A DNA stretch of 64,000 bases, from positions 58,501,131 to 58,565,130 of the forward strand of contig OX359247.1 of NCBI GenBank assembly GCA_947179485.1, in the 5' to 3' direction. A program made the translations under genes and the position numbers. Position 1 is the first letter of the stretch. Each line of letters starts with the position of its first letter. The notes beneath the pieces are model-generated. The model was not told the origin of the DNA and made no database searches. It was given only the letters and a program-made list of their open reading frames with translations. This stretch comes from Allacma fusca (lineage: Eukaryota > Arthropoda > Collembola > Symphypleona > Sminthuridae). Shown here one piece after another: positions 23,815 through 36,200 of the stretch.

Positions 23815-24215
23815 GTCAAAGGTCAAGTTTACTCAAGTGAAGGTCAAGTTTAGTCAAGTGAAGGTCAAGTTTAGTCAAGTGAAGGTCACGTTTAGTCAAG
23901 TGAAGGTCAAGTTTAGCCAAGTGAAGGTCAAGTTTAGTCAAGTGAAGGTCAAGTTTAGTCAAGTGAAGGTCAAGTTTAGTCAAGTGAAGGTCACGTTTAG
24001 TCAAGTGAAGGTCAAGTTTAGCCAAGTGAAGGTCAAGTTTAGTCAAGTGAAGGTCAAGTTTAGTCAAGTGAAGGTCAAGTTTAGTCAAGTGAAGGTCAAG
24101 TTTAGTCAAGTGAAGGTCAAGTTTAGTCAAGTGAAGGTCAAGTTTGGTCAATCGCAGGTCAAGTTTGGTCCAGTAAGATCAAGTTTGGTCAAGCATAGGT
24201 CAAGTGTGGTCAATA
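23815..24215. repeat. AGGTCA tandem array, 21-bp unit
   Basis: About 15 near-identical copies of aggtcaagtttagtcaagtg plus a (21 bp) from about 23820 to 24150, then decaying copies to 24215. Variants with cacg and with agcc recur 105 bp (5 units) apart, so a 5-unit block has been duplicated. Both strands stay open (KVKFSQV and TKLDLHL 7-residue repeats) only because 21 is a multiple of three. The two GTCAAG cores per unit are 10 and 11 bp apart. Confidence 0.94.
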
Positions 24216-25511
24216 CTTAGTCTAACCTCTACTGACCTTACTTGACCTGCTTGACATTCGTAAACATAAAGGTTCTTAACTTGGCTAGTCGTTTAATTGT
24301 ATTTGGCCCACTGATTCATTTCATTGCTACAGTTTAATTGCAAAGGTCATTTCTCAAAAATTCACCTACCATGTTGACCTTTACTTGACCTTACTTTAAC
24401 AAAACTACCGTAGATTACTGAAACGAACCTCAATTTGAACTGATCTTGAAGTATATTTGGTATTCGACATTAACTTCACCTCAAATTCAATTACACATGC
24501 CCTAAACTTGACATACACTTCTCCCAAACTTGTTGCCGCTGTCAGTACACTTGACCTCCATGTCAGTCACACTTGACCTCGATGTCAGTCACACTTGAAC
24601 TCGATGTCAATCACGCTTGACCTTAACTTTACCTGAACGTTACGTTAACTGAGATAGCATTCTGCTTGGCAAAAGGTTTATGCATGAACTATCACGGAAC
24701 ATGCTCATTATTAGCACCTGACCTTCCTGCTTGAAATTGACATAGAAGTATTGGTAGACATTCCAGTCGTGTAAATTCTCGATTTATTGTAATTACCTTC
24801 TACTAAAATGTGAGTAGAAGTAAATTTCTGATAAAGGTCAAAAAATACCCCACCTGATCGGATCCCTGAGAAAAGACCGGGGGAAAAGTGAACACGAAGG
24901 GGAAAGAATAGGAGGGTGGTCAAGAATGGTTGCAAATTTTGGGGAGATTTGTTGTGAAATAGAAAGTAAGGGAAAAGGAAAGGACGGGGAAAAGAAATGG
25001 ACAAGGCGATAAGACTCTGTTGTTGGGGAGAGATTGGGATTGTTAGCAGGTATTACATTTTTACGGGGCTTTCCGCCTTTCAAATACATACGGAGCTCAA
25101 GAGAGGATCGAGACAAAGACGGGAAAAGAATGGAAACTCAATGGAATTTTCAAGCCCGAATGTTTGCTGTTTCACTTTTACTTTCACTTGGGGATTCACT
25201 TTTTCCCCTTCTTTTCCTTTTCCCACCAGAACGCAAAACGAGGGGGAGTCCAAAAGTCAAGGAAAAAGAAAACAGTCCAAGTCTCAGCACGTCCTATTCA
25301 AACTGTTCTACTTACACTTATGTATTTATGGGCGACTCCTATAACCTATAAAACAAATGTTTTTATATCAATACTACATTCGGTGCTACAAGTAAATAAC
25401 ATGCACAAAAACATGTCCAACCAATACAAACAACGTACCAGGATTTTCATCATTTCATCCTTTTTCGTTACCTTTTTAAAGCTTCTTCAGAGAATACTGA
25501 AATTTTTCAAT
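24216..25511. other. Non-coding DNA with decayed TTGACC repeats
   Basis: Scattered CTTGACC motifs continue to about 24650, including three copies of gtcagtcacacttgacctcg at 24540-24620 (about 27 bp apart). The rest shows overlapping short frames in purine/pyrimidine-biased sequence (24840-25350) with no recognisable protein. Confidence 0.5.
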
Positions 25512-25519
25512 ATTCTGAT
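25512..25519. repeat. 8-bp target-site duplication, left copy
   Basis: ATTCTGAT, repeated exactly at 26325-26332. It fits the hAT preference nTnnnnAn. Confidence 0.88.
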
Positions 25520-26324
25520 TAGACATGTTCATACCGTTCTTGTTTAAAATACCGTAATTACCGTTACCGTAAAGTGGAAAAACTCCGGTAATATTTTTAA
25601 GGTACGGTATCGTAAATTAATCCGATTATGGTAAAAACACGAATATAAGTCGATTTTTATGGTATGTGAGTAAAGATATGAAGTAAAAAATCCAACATAA
25701 GTTATTCAACAATCAGTTTAGCGTCTTTGATGTCAATTAATGTGAGAGTATTAAATGTGCAGAAATTCCTTATAAAATAAGCTAGTTTGAAAAAAAAAAT
25801 TCCTTTTTTACATTCGTATGAAAAATATGAAAATCATAAAATATAGAAAACGATACTGAATTCTTCGATCTATCTTCTAGTAATTTTTCCTAAACTAAAT
25901 CTTTACCGAATTCGGTCGTACTTATATTAATTTAGGAAGTGACTTCCCATCTCTTTCTCATAACAGGTGAAGTGCCATCATGCCGTCAGACCAACTCAAA
26001 AAATGACTCCAAACAATTGAATTACTACACGCACGACTTTGTTTAGATTCTAAATAATCAGTTCGATTAAGTTTTTTTCCATATTGACACTACACACAAT
26101 CTTTATTGTCGAACGAATTCCTTTCATTTTTGAGTTTAACTCTTTTTAATGAAAATTCGAGTATGTAACACCACAATTTTATGAGCCTTCCGCTGGATTG
26201 ACGATATCGTATGGAGTTACGATATCGCTTCAAAAAACCGATAATTATCGTACCTAAACTGTACATAAAATTTTTACGGTAATTACGGTATTACCGTACT
26301 ACGATACCGTAGTTGACATGTCTA
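25520..26324. mobile_element. Non-autonomous hAT-like element (805 bp)
   Basis: Bounded by ATTCTGAT on both sides. The ends are inverted: the left begins TAGACATGTTCATACCG and the right, read inward on the minus strand, begins TAGACATGTCAACTACGG. Just inside both ends are clusters of TACCGTAATTACCG-like motifs in opposite orientation, typical sub-terminal repeats of hAT elements. No transposase frame is present, so it is a MITE-type copy that needs a transposase from elsewhere. Confidence 0.87.
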
Positions 26325-26332
26325 ATTCTGAT
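26325..26332. repeat. 8-bp target-site duplication, right copy
   Basis: ATTCTGAT, identical to 25512-25519. Confidence 0.88.
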
Positions 26333-28619
26333 AATTGTATTAGTACAGAACTATTTTAGGTAGCTAGACGCCATTTAGAAAATTTTCCATATCAAAACGC
26401 ATTCAATAGTTGAATGTAATCCATTACTGAGAACGCGACAGTACTAAATTTTAGTGATGTAATCTTTATTATGAGTTAAAGTATTGACCATAACTTGACC
26501 TGAATTCTGACATGTCTCCAATATTTATACCATTTACCAGTATTTCCTAGCTTGACCAGTAAGTCGTCTTTTACGAAGACTTTCCACATTTTACCAGTAT
26601 TTTACTACAATCTTTGTATTAGACCCAAATTTGACCAACATCTTGAACGCCAACATTTGAATGAACAACTGAACGCAGCAAGCTAATGGTGCAAACATTT
26701 GTCGATATTCAGACCACACTTGACTCCTTCAGTTTCGTAATGATCCAAAACTTGACCCAAATCGGGTCAAAATTTCACAATCACTCAGGGCTTAAATTGT
26801 ATTCTTATGCAGACTGTTGATCTATCTGATTTGAAATCAATTCTAATGTTTATCTCCACATTAGACAAATATGCCCTGAATCGGACTTAATTTTGGTCGA
26901 AGTTTCCCCAACACTTGACCCAGAATTGTGACCGTAAAATGTACTAAACCAAGTCCATGAACCATACTCACCGCTGACTGCTAAACAGTAACTTGCTCCA
27001 AACGTCTCCCAAAGTTGCCCTGACCTTGAATTTTTATGAAATGGTAAAACTTGTGGATTTTAATTCCCAGACATATTTTCATCCAGCCCTTTATCGGATA
27101 AACCCGAGATTTGAAAAAAAAGAATTTTGTTTCCAACGACAAAACAAGTTACAAAAGTAAGGACTGGGAAATGGTAAAATTGTTATGGGGTGGTTTTACA
27201 TAAGTCTGAAGGCGACTACGCCTCGTACAATTGGGATATTGGATTTTTTGGGAACGATCTGTCTACGACAATTGAAGTCAAAACAATTTCCGTCTCTGCC
27301 TCACTTTTATTTCCCTCCTGTCTCAAATATGAGCACATATTTCCTTTCAAATTTATTTTTTCCCCTCGCTTTAAAAAACGCCGGCACAATATTTTTTAGT
27401 ATCACTTTTCACTAGGGAAGATCAAGACTTGGAATTTTCCAAGGCTTACCTGGATCTTGAGAAAAAAAATAGGATATGATAAAAAACGTAAAGTAAGAAT
27501 AAAATTGATATTTCGGGATCAAAAATTTGTTTTCCAATTTTTTCCTTACAAATAAATTCAATCCCTTTCAAAAATTTTCTTTCTAGCCCCTCTGTAAATT
27601 TTTTCGATTTCTGGTCAATCTGACCTTGCGGTTACCACTGTCAAATGTGCGTCTCAGCCCGTATTTTTGCTGTACGATTTGTGTTAGAAATGTCCCTCAA
27701 TATTTGGAGGGATTTGTGCGTATGAAACAATTTGTAAGGAAAAATAGGGGGAAAGAAGGACTTTTAGAAGGATTTATTTTGCCAGGAGTAATAAAAGTGT
27801 GTGGCTCATCTCGAATATCAATTCCACATCCTTTCTACCTTAAGACTTGAAATCAAAGGGAAATGTCCCAGAGCCCGGGCTCCGCTTTGCGTCTGTCTTT
27901 ATACACGCACTTGTTTATATAAAAGAACAACAAAGGAGACTTGGCACTCTCATGAAAGGAAATCTTATGAAGAAATTCTTAGCCTTTTCCCTTTCACCAC
28001 TTTCTATTAAAGTCAAAGGGATGATAAAAATACGGGGGTTTTTATTCCAATTTTATGGATATGGACTGTCATCAATTTACTCCCGCATTTTTTTTATAAC
28101 ACAAGTCAATTTTTGGCGGGAACTATGAGCATAACCTGGCTAGGTTTAATATTGACTTGGGAGAGATGAAAAAAAAAGATGCGGGCTGAGAAGATCAATT
28201 TCAAAGTTTCGGAAGGCTCGTGCTGAAAAGGGATATTTGGGGCTTATGGAGTTGCTCACTTCCTTCAATGATATATTATGGATTTACCCTTTAATTTATA
28301 TCTTCCCAATCATAATAAAGCAAATAAACAAATTGATTTTCCCCCAATGGTCTGGATGGATTTTTTGGAGATATTGTCTAACTCCCCTTTCTTTTCCTAC
28401 GCATTTAACTCCATGTAATTTATTACGTGTATTAGTTCCGCTTGAGAGATTTTTCTGGCTAAAGTGCCTTTCGGATTCTGTGTACGAAGATGAATTAGTA
28501 CTTGACCTGGGACGGATTTGTGGTCGAAATTAAAATTCACTCGAACTTTAGCATGAAATTTATTTGAGGAGTTTTCTTTCAGATCCCGACTTTTTCCTAT
28601 TACTTTTTCTTTATCAATA
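26333..28619. other. Non-coding DNA
   Basis: Scattered TTGACC/CTTGACC motifs at 26480-27010 look like a decayed array. From 27190 to 28530 there are short plus-strand frames of 60-98 codons with no recognisable domain. A frame at 28237-28533 contains FPQWSGW but has none of the surrounding family residues. Confidence 0.45.
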
Positions 28620-28629
28620 ATTTTATTTT

Positions 28630-28925
28630 AATCAACTTGACCCCAACTTGACCTCTATTTTATTACGACTTGCTCCTAGCTACCCCAGCTTGACTTGTCT
28701 TGCACTACAAAGTGACCTATGTCGAACTCCAACTTGACCTGTGTTGAACTCCAACTTGACCTGTGTTGAACTCCAACTTGAGCTGTGTTTAACTTTAACC
28801 TGACCTTTGGCTAAACTTGACCTGAAAAAAAATTGAATACTTGTCATTCTTTCCTGAGATAAAAAAAAATTGACTAGTCATTTTATTTGACCCAACTTTG
28901 ACCCATTATTAACCCCTAAAACTAA
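28630..28925. repeat. Short imperfect CTTGACC repeat
   Basis: About four copies of a 22-bp unit (gacctgtgttgaactccaac plus tt) at roughly 28710-28800, flanked by looser TTGACC motifs on both sides. Same motif style as the large arrays. Confidence 0.75.
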
Positions 28926-30122
28926 CAGGTTGAAATCTTACAAGAAGTAAATAATGAGATAAATTCAGTCTTGAGGTAGCCTCAATTCCAAAAAGTGTAG
29001 GAAGGGGATACTTTCCGTGCATTAGAAATTTTTTATAGGGTCATAGATTTTTTGTGGAGTAGACATTTTGAGCTAAAATGAGGCTATTTAATGTAAGGGC
29101 TGTGGGTGGAATTAAGAGAATTATTATTCTTGAGGCAAAGACAGAGCTAAAATTGTGTGTGCGGAGCAAGACTTAATTTACATGGTAGATTTGTTTGCTT
29201 TTACGACCGTTTTGTGGCTTCTGAGCCTCCGTTCCTCCACATCAATTTGATTTATCTCTATTGACTTTAGCCCGCAATGAGTCCTGGCTCAGTCTTGTAC
29301 AGCTCTATTTTGCATATTTGATGATGAATGTACAAAATGTGATTCATTTCATTGCCCATTCTCGTCCTCATCTCCCTTTCCTCTTTCTTCCCATTTCCTT
29401 TCCCCACACAAAAATTCATTAAGGCCAAAGTAAACAAAAGGACACACATTTATACACCCAGGCCTTTCAATCCGCTCCAAATTTGCATTTCCTCTTGTGA
29501 TAGCACCGGCATTTTCCTCCCTCTGTACTTTATCATCCCGGCCTGGGTTTGATGAAGCAATAAGATCCCAGGACATCATTTTCTCAGGTCTCAAAGACAC
29601 GTTTCAATGTTCCAATGTAAATTTGCACACAATTCCTTCCCTTCATATTTTAGCTCAGTGCACATCTCCTATAGACATTAAATCCAAGTACAGCTGCGCT
29701 CCGGTCACAGTTCTCGAGCTTATAAGTTGAACATTTAGAAAACTATTAAAGTTTTAAAAAAAGTTTCCAAAAAAAGTGTAAAACAATATTTTATTGTTAA
29801 AACTCAGGTACAAAATATTTGCTAAAGACTTAATTCCTTCCAAAAATTGAGATGTAAAAAATTATTCTTTAAGGCAATTTTTATTTTAAAAATTTGAGAA
29901 ATTTTGTAATAAAAAATTGAGGGAAAATCCTTTGGATATAATTTTTAGGAGTATAATTTCAAGAAGGAAATTTCATCAGAAGGAATTTCGAAATAGAAAC
30001 GCTTCCAATGAAGAGAGTTTGGAGGGAATTAAGAAAATTTTGTAAGGAAATAAATTCTTGTAGGTGCGTGTGTTGAAGCATTAAAACTATGCTGATATTT
30101 GTGTTTGTTTTTCTCATTGCAG
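28926..30122. other. Non-coding DNA upstream of the first coding exon; likely holds the promoter or a 5' UTR intron
   Basis: No coding exon recognised. Because the exon at 30123 is preceded by a good acceptor (tgtttgtttttctcattgcag), the gene's transcription start and a non-coding first exon probably lie in or beyond this stretch. I cannot locate them. Confidence 0.4.
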
Positions 30123-30353
30123 AGGAAGTTCGGGTGAAAATTTGTTGGTGTGAGGAAAGGAGTGGAATGGGTGAGTTCTCACGGTCCTTGAGGATGGAGT
30201 GGATGTGGGTGGTAATTTTTTCCTTGGTCCTTAACTCTTGCACAAATGGGGGTCAAATTTTCTCGGATTCTCCCGGCTCCTCAAGTTCAGACCGAATAAG
30301 TTTCTCTCATGACGATGATGGTCCATCAGATCCTGAAACGGCGGCTGCACGAG
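30123..30353 (+). CDS. Exon with 5' UTR, start codon and signal peptide (coding part 30167-30353)
   Basis: Acceptor tttttctcattgcag ends at 30122 and donor gtaaat starts at 30354. Two in-frame ATGs, at 30167 and 30194; the second sits directly before the hydrophobic core WMWVVIFSLVL. After the signal peptide comes an acidic, serine-rich linker (SDSPGSSSSD, HDDDGPSD). It leaves one base for the next exon (phase 1). Confidence 0.8.
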
Positions 30354-33212
30354 GTAAATTCCCTCTCCCCTTTTTCTCTCTCTCTTCCCCATTTCCCAAA
30401 GAAAAAACTTTTTTCTCACTTTTAATTAGTCAAGGAAACATATCTATACGGAAACATTTAATTAACTCTCTCTCTCTCTCTCTCTCTCTCCGTTTCTCTC
30501 TTTGCATCAAAACATACACATCAACTTTTTCTCTCGCCCTCCAACTTTCTCCGACCAACACCAAAATTTTAAGGTAATTTGATACAGCTCAACTTTCCCT
30601 GCCTTGAGACTTCACTCTTCGGATTTTTCTTTGTCAAGGAACATTTGGGCTAAAAACGGAGTGCTCAGGACTGGAGGCTATTTTAGGATTTTTAGATTAA
30701 ATTCCTTGACATGCAATAGAAATAAGCTCAAAGGGATTTCCCCTAACGATCCTTTAAGAAAATAAAAAGTTTTCTTGCCCCAAATGTTTCCCCCGTTTTG
30801 AATATTATTTCCTATTGAACTTGAGAACGGAATTTTATCCTCTTTTATTGCTTTCTTTAATAGGGCTGCTCTCAGGCTTGGGCTAAATTTTACAGACTTG
30901 CATAATTTTCCCCAAGCTTGAGAATCACAAATTTTCTATAAATTTTTGAATGATATTCACATTTTTGCTTGTCTCTTTTAATTTAATTTCAAAATAAACG
31001 GTTAATTTTTTCTTTCAGAATGAAATTTTTACCTAAATTTAGAGAAGAATTTTAATAAATTTCACATTCTAAAACTTGGAAACCTTCTTTTAAAAATAGA
31101 TGTGGGTTGCAATAATCAAAATTGATTCAAATTTGATTTTTTTAATATCCCCATTAAAATATGGGCACTGAACGTATCCTGCAAAAGTCGAATCTTCGGA
31201 ACTGCTCCCAACCCAGCCTTACATGTAATATAGCATGATTACAAGGGAAATTCTTTCTTGATATACAATCCTGATAAAAATGTCTTTTTTGATGTTTTGC
31301 CAATTTTGGATGTTTTCACATACCGGAAATTGTTTTCTTGCAAATTGTCCTAAAATTCACTTTGCTCCGTATGCTCTCGAAAAAAAATTGAGCGGAGAAA
31401 CAGGAATATTTCCAGGGACTCAAAGAAAATCAAAGTGGTGAAAACAACAGCGCTTGTACAGTAAAAGGGGGTTAGAAAGGGCTCCTAAGAAACTACCTGG
31501 TTGGTAGTTACAACGTGGAAATTGGCATACGCCTGCCCATATTTGATGTACATATTTCAAGCGTAAAATTGAGTCTGGAATTTAATGGGAAAAGTATTGC
31601 AAAGTCCAAGTCTGCTATAAATAGGCCTCACTGTACTTACCGTAGTTATTCAAGGAATGAAAAAAATGGAAGACACGACAACATTGGAAATAACACGTAA
31701 AGCCCGTGGAAACACGCACTTGGAAATTTGCGTCCTTTTCCTGACTCTCTCTCTCTTTTACACACGCATTCTATTTCCCTTTCATGTAGGATTTTCCCCT
31801 TTTTTTCTCTCTCTTTCTCTTTCTCTCTCACTGTGCAGGCCTTGAAATTGCATGGACTTGGGCAATGGGGAAAGCTGGATATGGACGCATATGCTTATGT
31901 TGATTCCGTAACGAGTTGTTGTTCACATTACTTTTTTATGGGCGTCGTTCCTGTAGTCTATTAGCGAAGGAGCAACTAACAGCAATCCCTTTCAAACCCA
32001 ACACACGAAACCTATCCTCTCAAATGTATTAATACATAATGCATATAATGGCCAACCTGGCTCCCAAATATGGACGTGTACAGGGTTCTCCGAGACGACT
32101 CCCACCCCAGCCCACGTTAGCAGGGAGAAGATCATGCAATATTTGATTCTTCTATTCCAGGAAATTTGTTTCCAAATTTTCTCAAATTTTTGTTGTTGAC
32201 CTAGGTCAAATTTTGGGGTCACAGGGAAAACAAGCTGGAGCATGGTCCGAATTTAAAATAACCTGAGTCACGTTTTTTCCTATCAAAATGTATTTCTAAA
32301 ATTGCCTTTTGACTCCCGTTTGTAGAAAATTTAGGCCGCAAGAGTAAAACATTTGAAAGAGGGTTATTTTAATAAGTTGATGTCAGCAAGACTAGTCTTT
32401 TAGCTATTTGAGTTTTGTGCTAAATTTTTGTTTGTGTATCTATTTTTAGGAAAGCTTTTATGTTTTCAATTTCAGAGAAAATGTCCGAATTTGTGGGCAA
32501 ATTTTAGAGGGCAGAATTTACATCATTTTTTGAGCTAAATTTTTGCAAAAATTAGTGCAGAATGGGGAATTTGATAATATATTTTAAATTTGCGGTAAAT
32601 AAATGAAAGGGGATTAAAAAGGAGAAGTTTTTAAAGGCCCCTGTAGAGAGTTAGAATGAGTTTGGTAAAGTAGCTATGTGCATTCGGGACGTCCTGATAG
32701 ACATCTCGTATTGAATTTATGAGAAGCATATGAGAACACGGAAGGAAACAAACGCTCTTTGCCCCTTTGAATTTCATGCCCTCAACCAACTAATTCTTCT
32801 ATGAGTCCAAACCATGGAAACTCGCACATGCAACTCTTGCATTTCCTTTTCACTTACACTCTCTTCCAATGTGTACTTTCCACCCAACCCAATACTTTTC
32901 ATTTCTACTAAATCCAGAACATTAAGGAATATGTAATTTCCTGAATTTTACTCAAATTCTTTTAGAATTTGTATTTAAAATTATTTGGCTTGTTTTTCAG
33001 TACGTAGAAAATAAATGTAAATGTGTATCAAACATTTTACAATCTAAATTAAATGTAACCATAAAGAATATAGGAAAAATCCCATTAATTCGAACGAAAT
33101 GTGTTCTTTGGGAAAGGAACCCGTAAAAATTTACTGACCACAACTATTACTGACCTAGGTAAATGAAGTAAATATAGAGAATTTTCAAAAAATCACGCTA
33201 ATTTTTATGAAG

Positions 33213-33250
<38 letters not shown>

Positions 33251-36200
33251 GAAAGCATAGACCAAACGAAATTAAACTCTTAATTCAGGCAAAACTCTTA
33301 GAAGAAGAAAAGTCAACATTGCTATATTGGAAAATACGTACAAATATTTCCCCCTATTAAGAAGTGCTCTTGCAAGGGGGTCTCTGTAAACAGAGAAAGT
33401 CCACTTTACATGTTTTATGAAGTCAGAGGATCGAGTAAATGGGGAAATAAATTGGAAAACCCATAAAATGCAAATGATAGGGTGCAGGGCATGGACGATA
33501 ATCAGCATTGACAGCTCTTATTCCAGATGTCCATTAAATTGTCAGTTGAAGGAGTTTTCGACCCCCATTTATTTGCTCAGTGGAAAGACACAACATTTTC
33601 TAACGTAAACGTAAAACTAAATGTACAAGGTCCCAAGACATGGATTTGTTCCCCTTCACCACAAAAAAGGAACGCGTGTAAAATATATTTTCAATTTCAA
33701 TTTGTTAAGAAAAATAGTTCCCAATTTTTTTACAAGCTTCTTTCAATTTTCTAAAATTCACTTCAAATCTGTTCCTAACTTCAAAATAATGTTCAAAAAT
33801 AGGCATAAATCTCAGTGACTTCTTCAAAAATAGCTTTCAAGTCCTTTTAAAATTTGTCACAATATATGACGCTACCATGATCCAGTAGAAAAACCTAGTC
33901 GAATGAGCTAAATTTCTAATAGAATGAAGAGAGGTGTCCTGGGGATGAAGAGAATTATAAATCGTGTAAAATTGTTGGATTTATGGAATCTGGGGGCAGA
34001 GGATGTTTTTGGGACACCTTGAAGGAGAAAAAATAAGCGGTTACCTAATAAATTAGCCCGTGAGGCCATAATGCTTAATAAGAGCTGTAGGAGAAAGTGA
34101 GTGAATAAGTGTATTTATTTAGCCAGAAGTAACCCCACATTTTGAGCTGGTTGTTTTATTAGTATTGACATTTTGAGTGAAATACACCTCTCGGACTAAT
34201 AGCTTGTTTGTAATTTTCGTTTACATGGCGGGCAGGATGGTTGGTCCGGAGGACTTGAATGGAGTAATTATTGAAAGATGGTGCATGCGTGATCAATCAA
34301 AGGGCTCGGCATTTAATTTCCAAAGCGCACTAGAGCACGGGCGTTAATAAATAAAGGGATTCCTGTCCATGTCCGATCTGGTACTGAGCAATGATCGATT
34401 AGCATCAACTTTCTCCAACAGAGTAATCCCGTACTCACAATCAAGATCCCTTATTTTTTCCTCTCTCCCAATATTTCATCACAATTGAGGTTTCCGAAGA
34501 TTTCGGGTGTATGAAAAGGGTATGTAATTAATTTGGAATCTCATTTGGAATTTTTAGAGTTCAAGTTCGAGTTGAATTATCTGTTTGGCGGATTAAGTTT
34601 CGATTCAAATACAAGAAATTATGATTCTTTGTCTCATAAAGCAATTATTATATAAATTAAATTATGATTTAAGATTCAAGTTCAAGTTGAATTATGATTT
34701 AAGGTTTAAGTTCAAATCTGATTTGATTTAAGGTTCCAGTTAGCGTTAAATAATGATTGAAGGTTTAATACTATCAATATAAAAGTAGTTTTCAAGATCA
34801 AGCAAAACGTCGAATGTGAGTTCAGGCTTTGATTAAAGCTGGAATATGAGTTCAAGTTCAAGTTGAATACAAGTTGGGGTTCAATTTGAAGTTCGGAAAA
34901 AATACACAACCCGAATATATTTTGAGGCTCAGGTTCAAGTGGGAGTTTAAAAAGGGGTTGTGGTTCAACTTCTAAAATCATTACTGTTCGAATACAAGTT
35001 CAAGGTCAGGTTCTAGTCATAGCTAATTTTCAAGTTAAGTTCGAGTCAAAATACGATTTTAGGTCTAAGTTGAAGTTAGGGTAAGCATTTTGTGTGCACT
35101 TAGAATTAACAATCGCGCTCAATTTTTAGCAATCAAGCGTGATCGTGTTCAGGCTGAAGGTGTTACAGTTTAAGTACGAGTGTAGCTTAGAATTAGGGAT
35201 ATTTTTATGTGCATATTACCACATGAACATCCAGGCATTTACATAAAACGGCGTTAAGTTTAATCAAATTATTCACCGAATTTTTAATAGAAATAAGAAT
35301 TTGTACTCATGTCTTGGGTACGTAAAAATTGCTTTTCACTGTATAGAAAGGCATTCGCTATACACACTAAACAAGTAAAAGAAAGCGCTGTAATAAGGAG
35401 GTTCCTTATAAGGAGACAATAGTAAAATGTATCCATCGTATATAAAACTGATTTTATAGATTATTTAATTTAGGAAGGGAATTAGTAATTATGTATTCCT
35501 TTATAAAGAGGTACAACTGTAAGATACCAAATTTGTACTAAAAGTGTACTGAAGGTGGAAAATTGTGAAGGGAGCGCCGTCTGTGAGTCATTTTGAGAAT
35601 TTGAAAATTTGCTTGAGAGAAATGAAACGATAGAGATCGAGTGAGAGATGTTGGGATTCCCAGGAGAGATTTTGCCGGCCATAGCTCATTCACGGGCCAT
35701 TACATTCCCATTATGTTATATTTGATTTTACTTTCAAATATCAGAGTCACTCGTAAATCACACGGTCCTTTCCGTGACCAAGGACCGGAGCCATTCGCTC
35801 CCGCCCTTAAACATTCAGTGTACATAAGTCCAACACGTACGCTTCCAATTTGTGTACACTTCCAATCACACTTCTAGTAATGCACACACCTATATGTATT
35901 TACACAGGTCTGCTCGGAGGGAGCATTACCCTCCCTATAACATTCTCTCTCGAAATGAATTTCCCATACGGGCAAAAATATTTGGACACTTTCCCATTTG
36001 CCAAAATGTTTATTTTCCATCGTATAAAAGCATTGCTTTTTTTTAAACAATTGTTGTTTAAAGGGCGCACTTTGTACACACAGATTGCACTATATACACT
36101 CAGCATGAGGTCAGACACATGTAATCTTTCCTTGACGATTTTAACCTGAGATCCTTTTTCACGTTGTAGTGTTTCATAAGCACTCATGAGTGGAGTCCCA

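Noticed and set aside
23816-24220. Long frames on both strands (7-residue repeats)
   Set aside because: By-product of a 21-bp array; both strands being open argues against coding.
28237-28533. Frame with FPQWSGW resembling the first domain of the secreted protein
   Set aside because: No conserved cysteine or following motif. The true exon with CSFPGRWEGNWFQSG is at 42254-42395 in correct phase.
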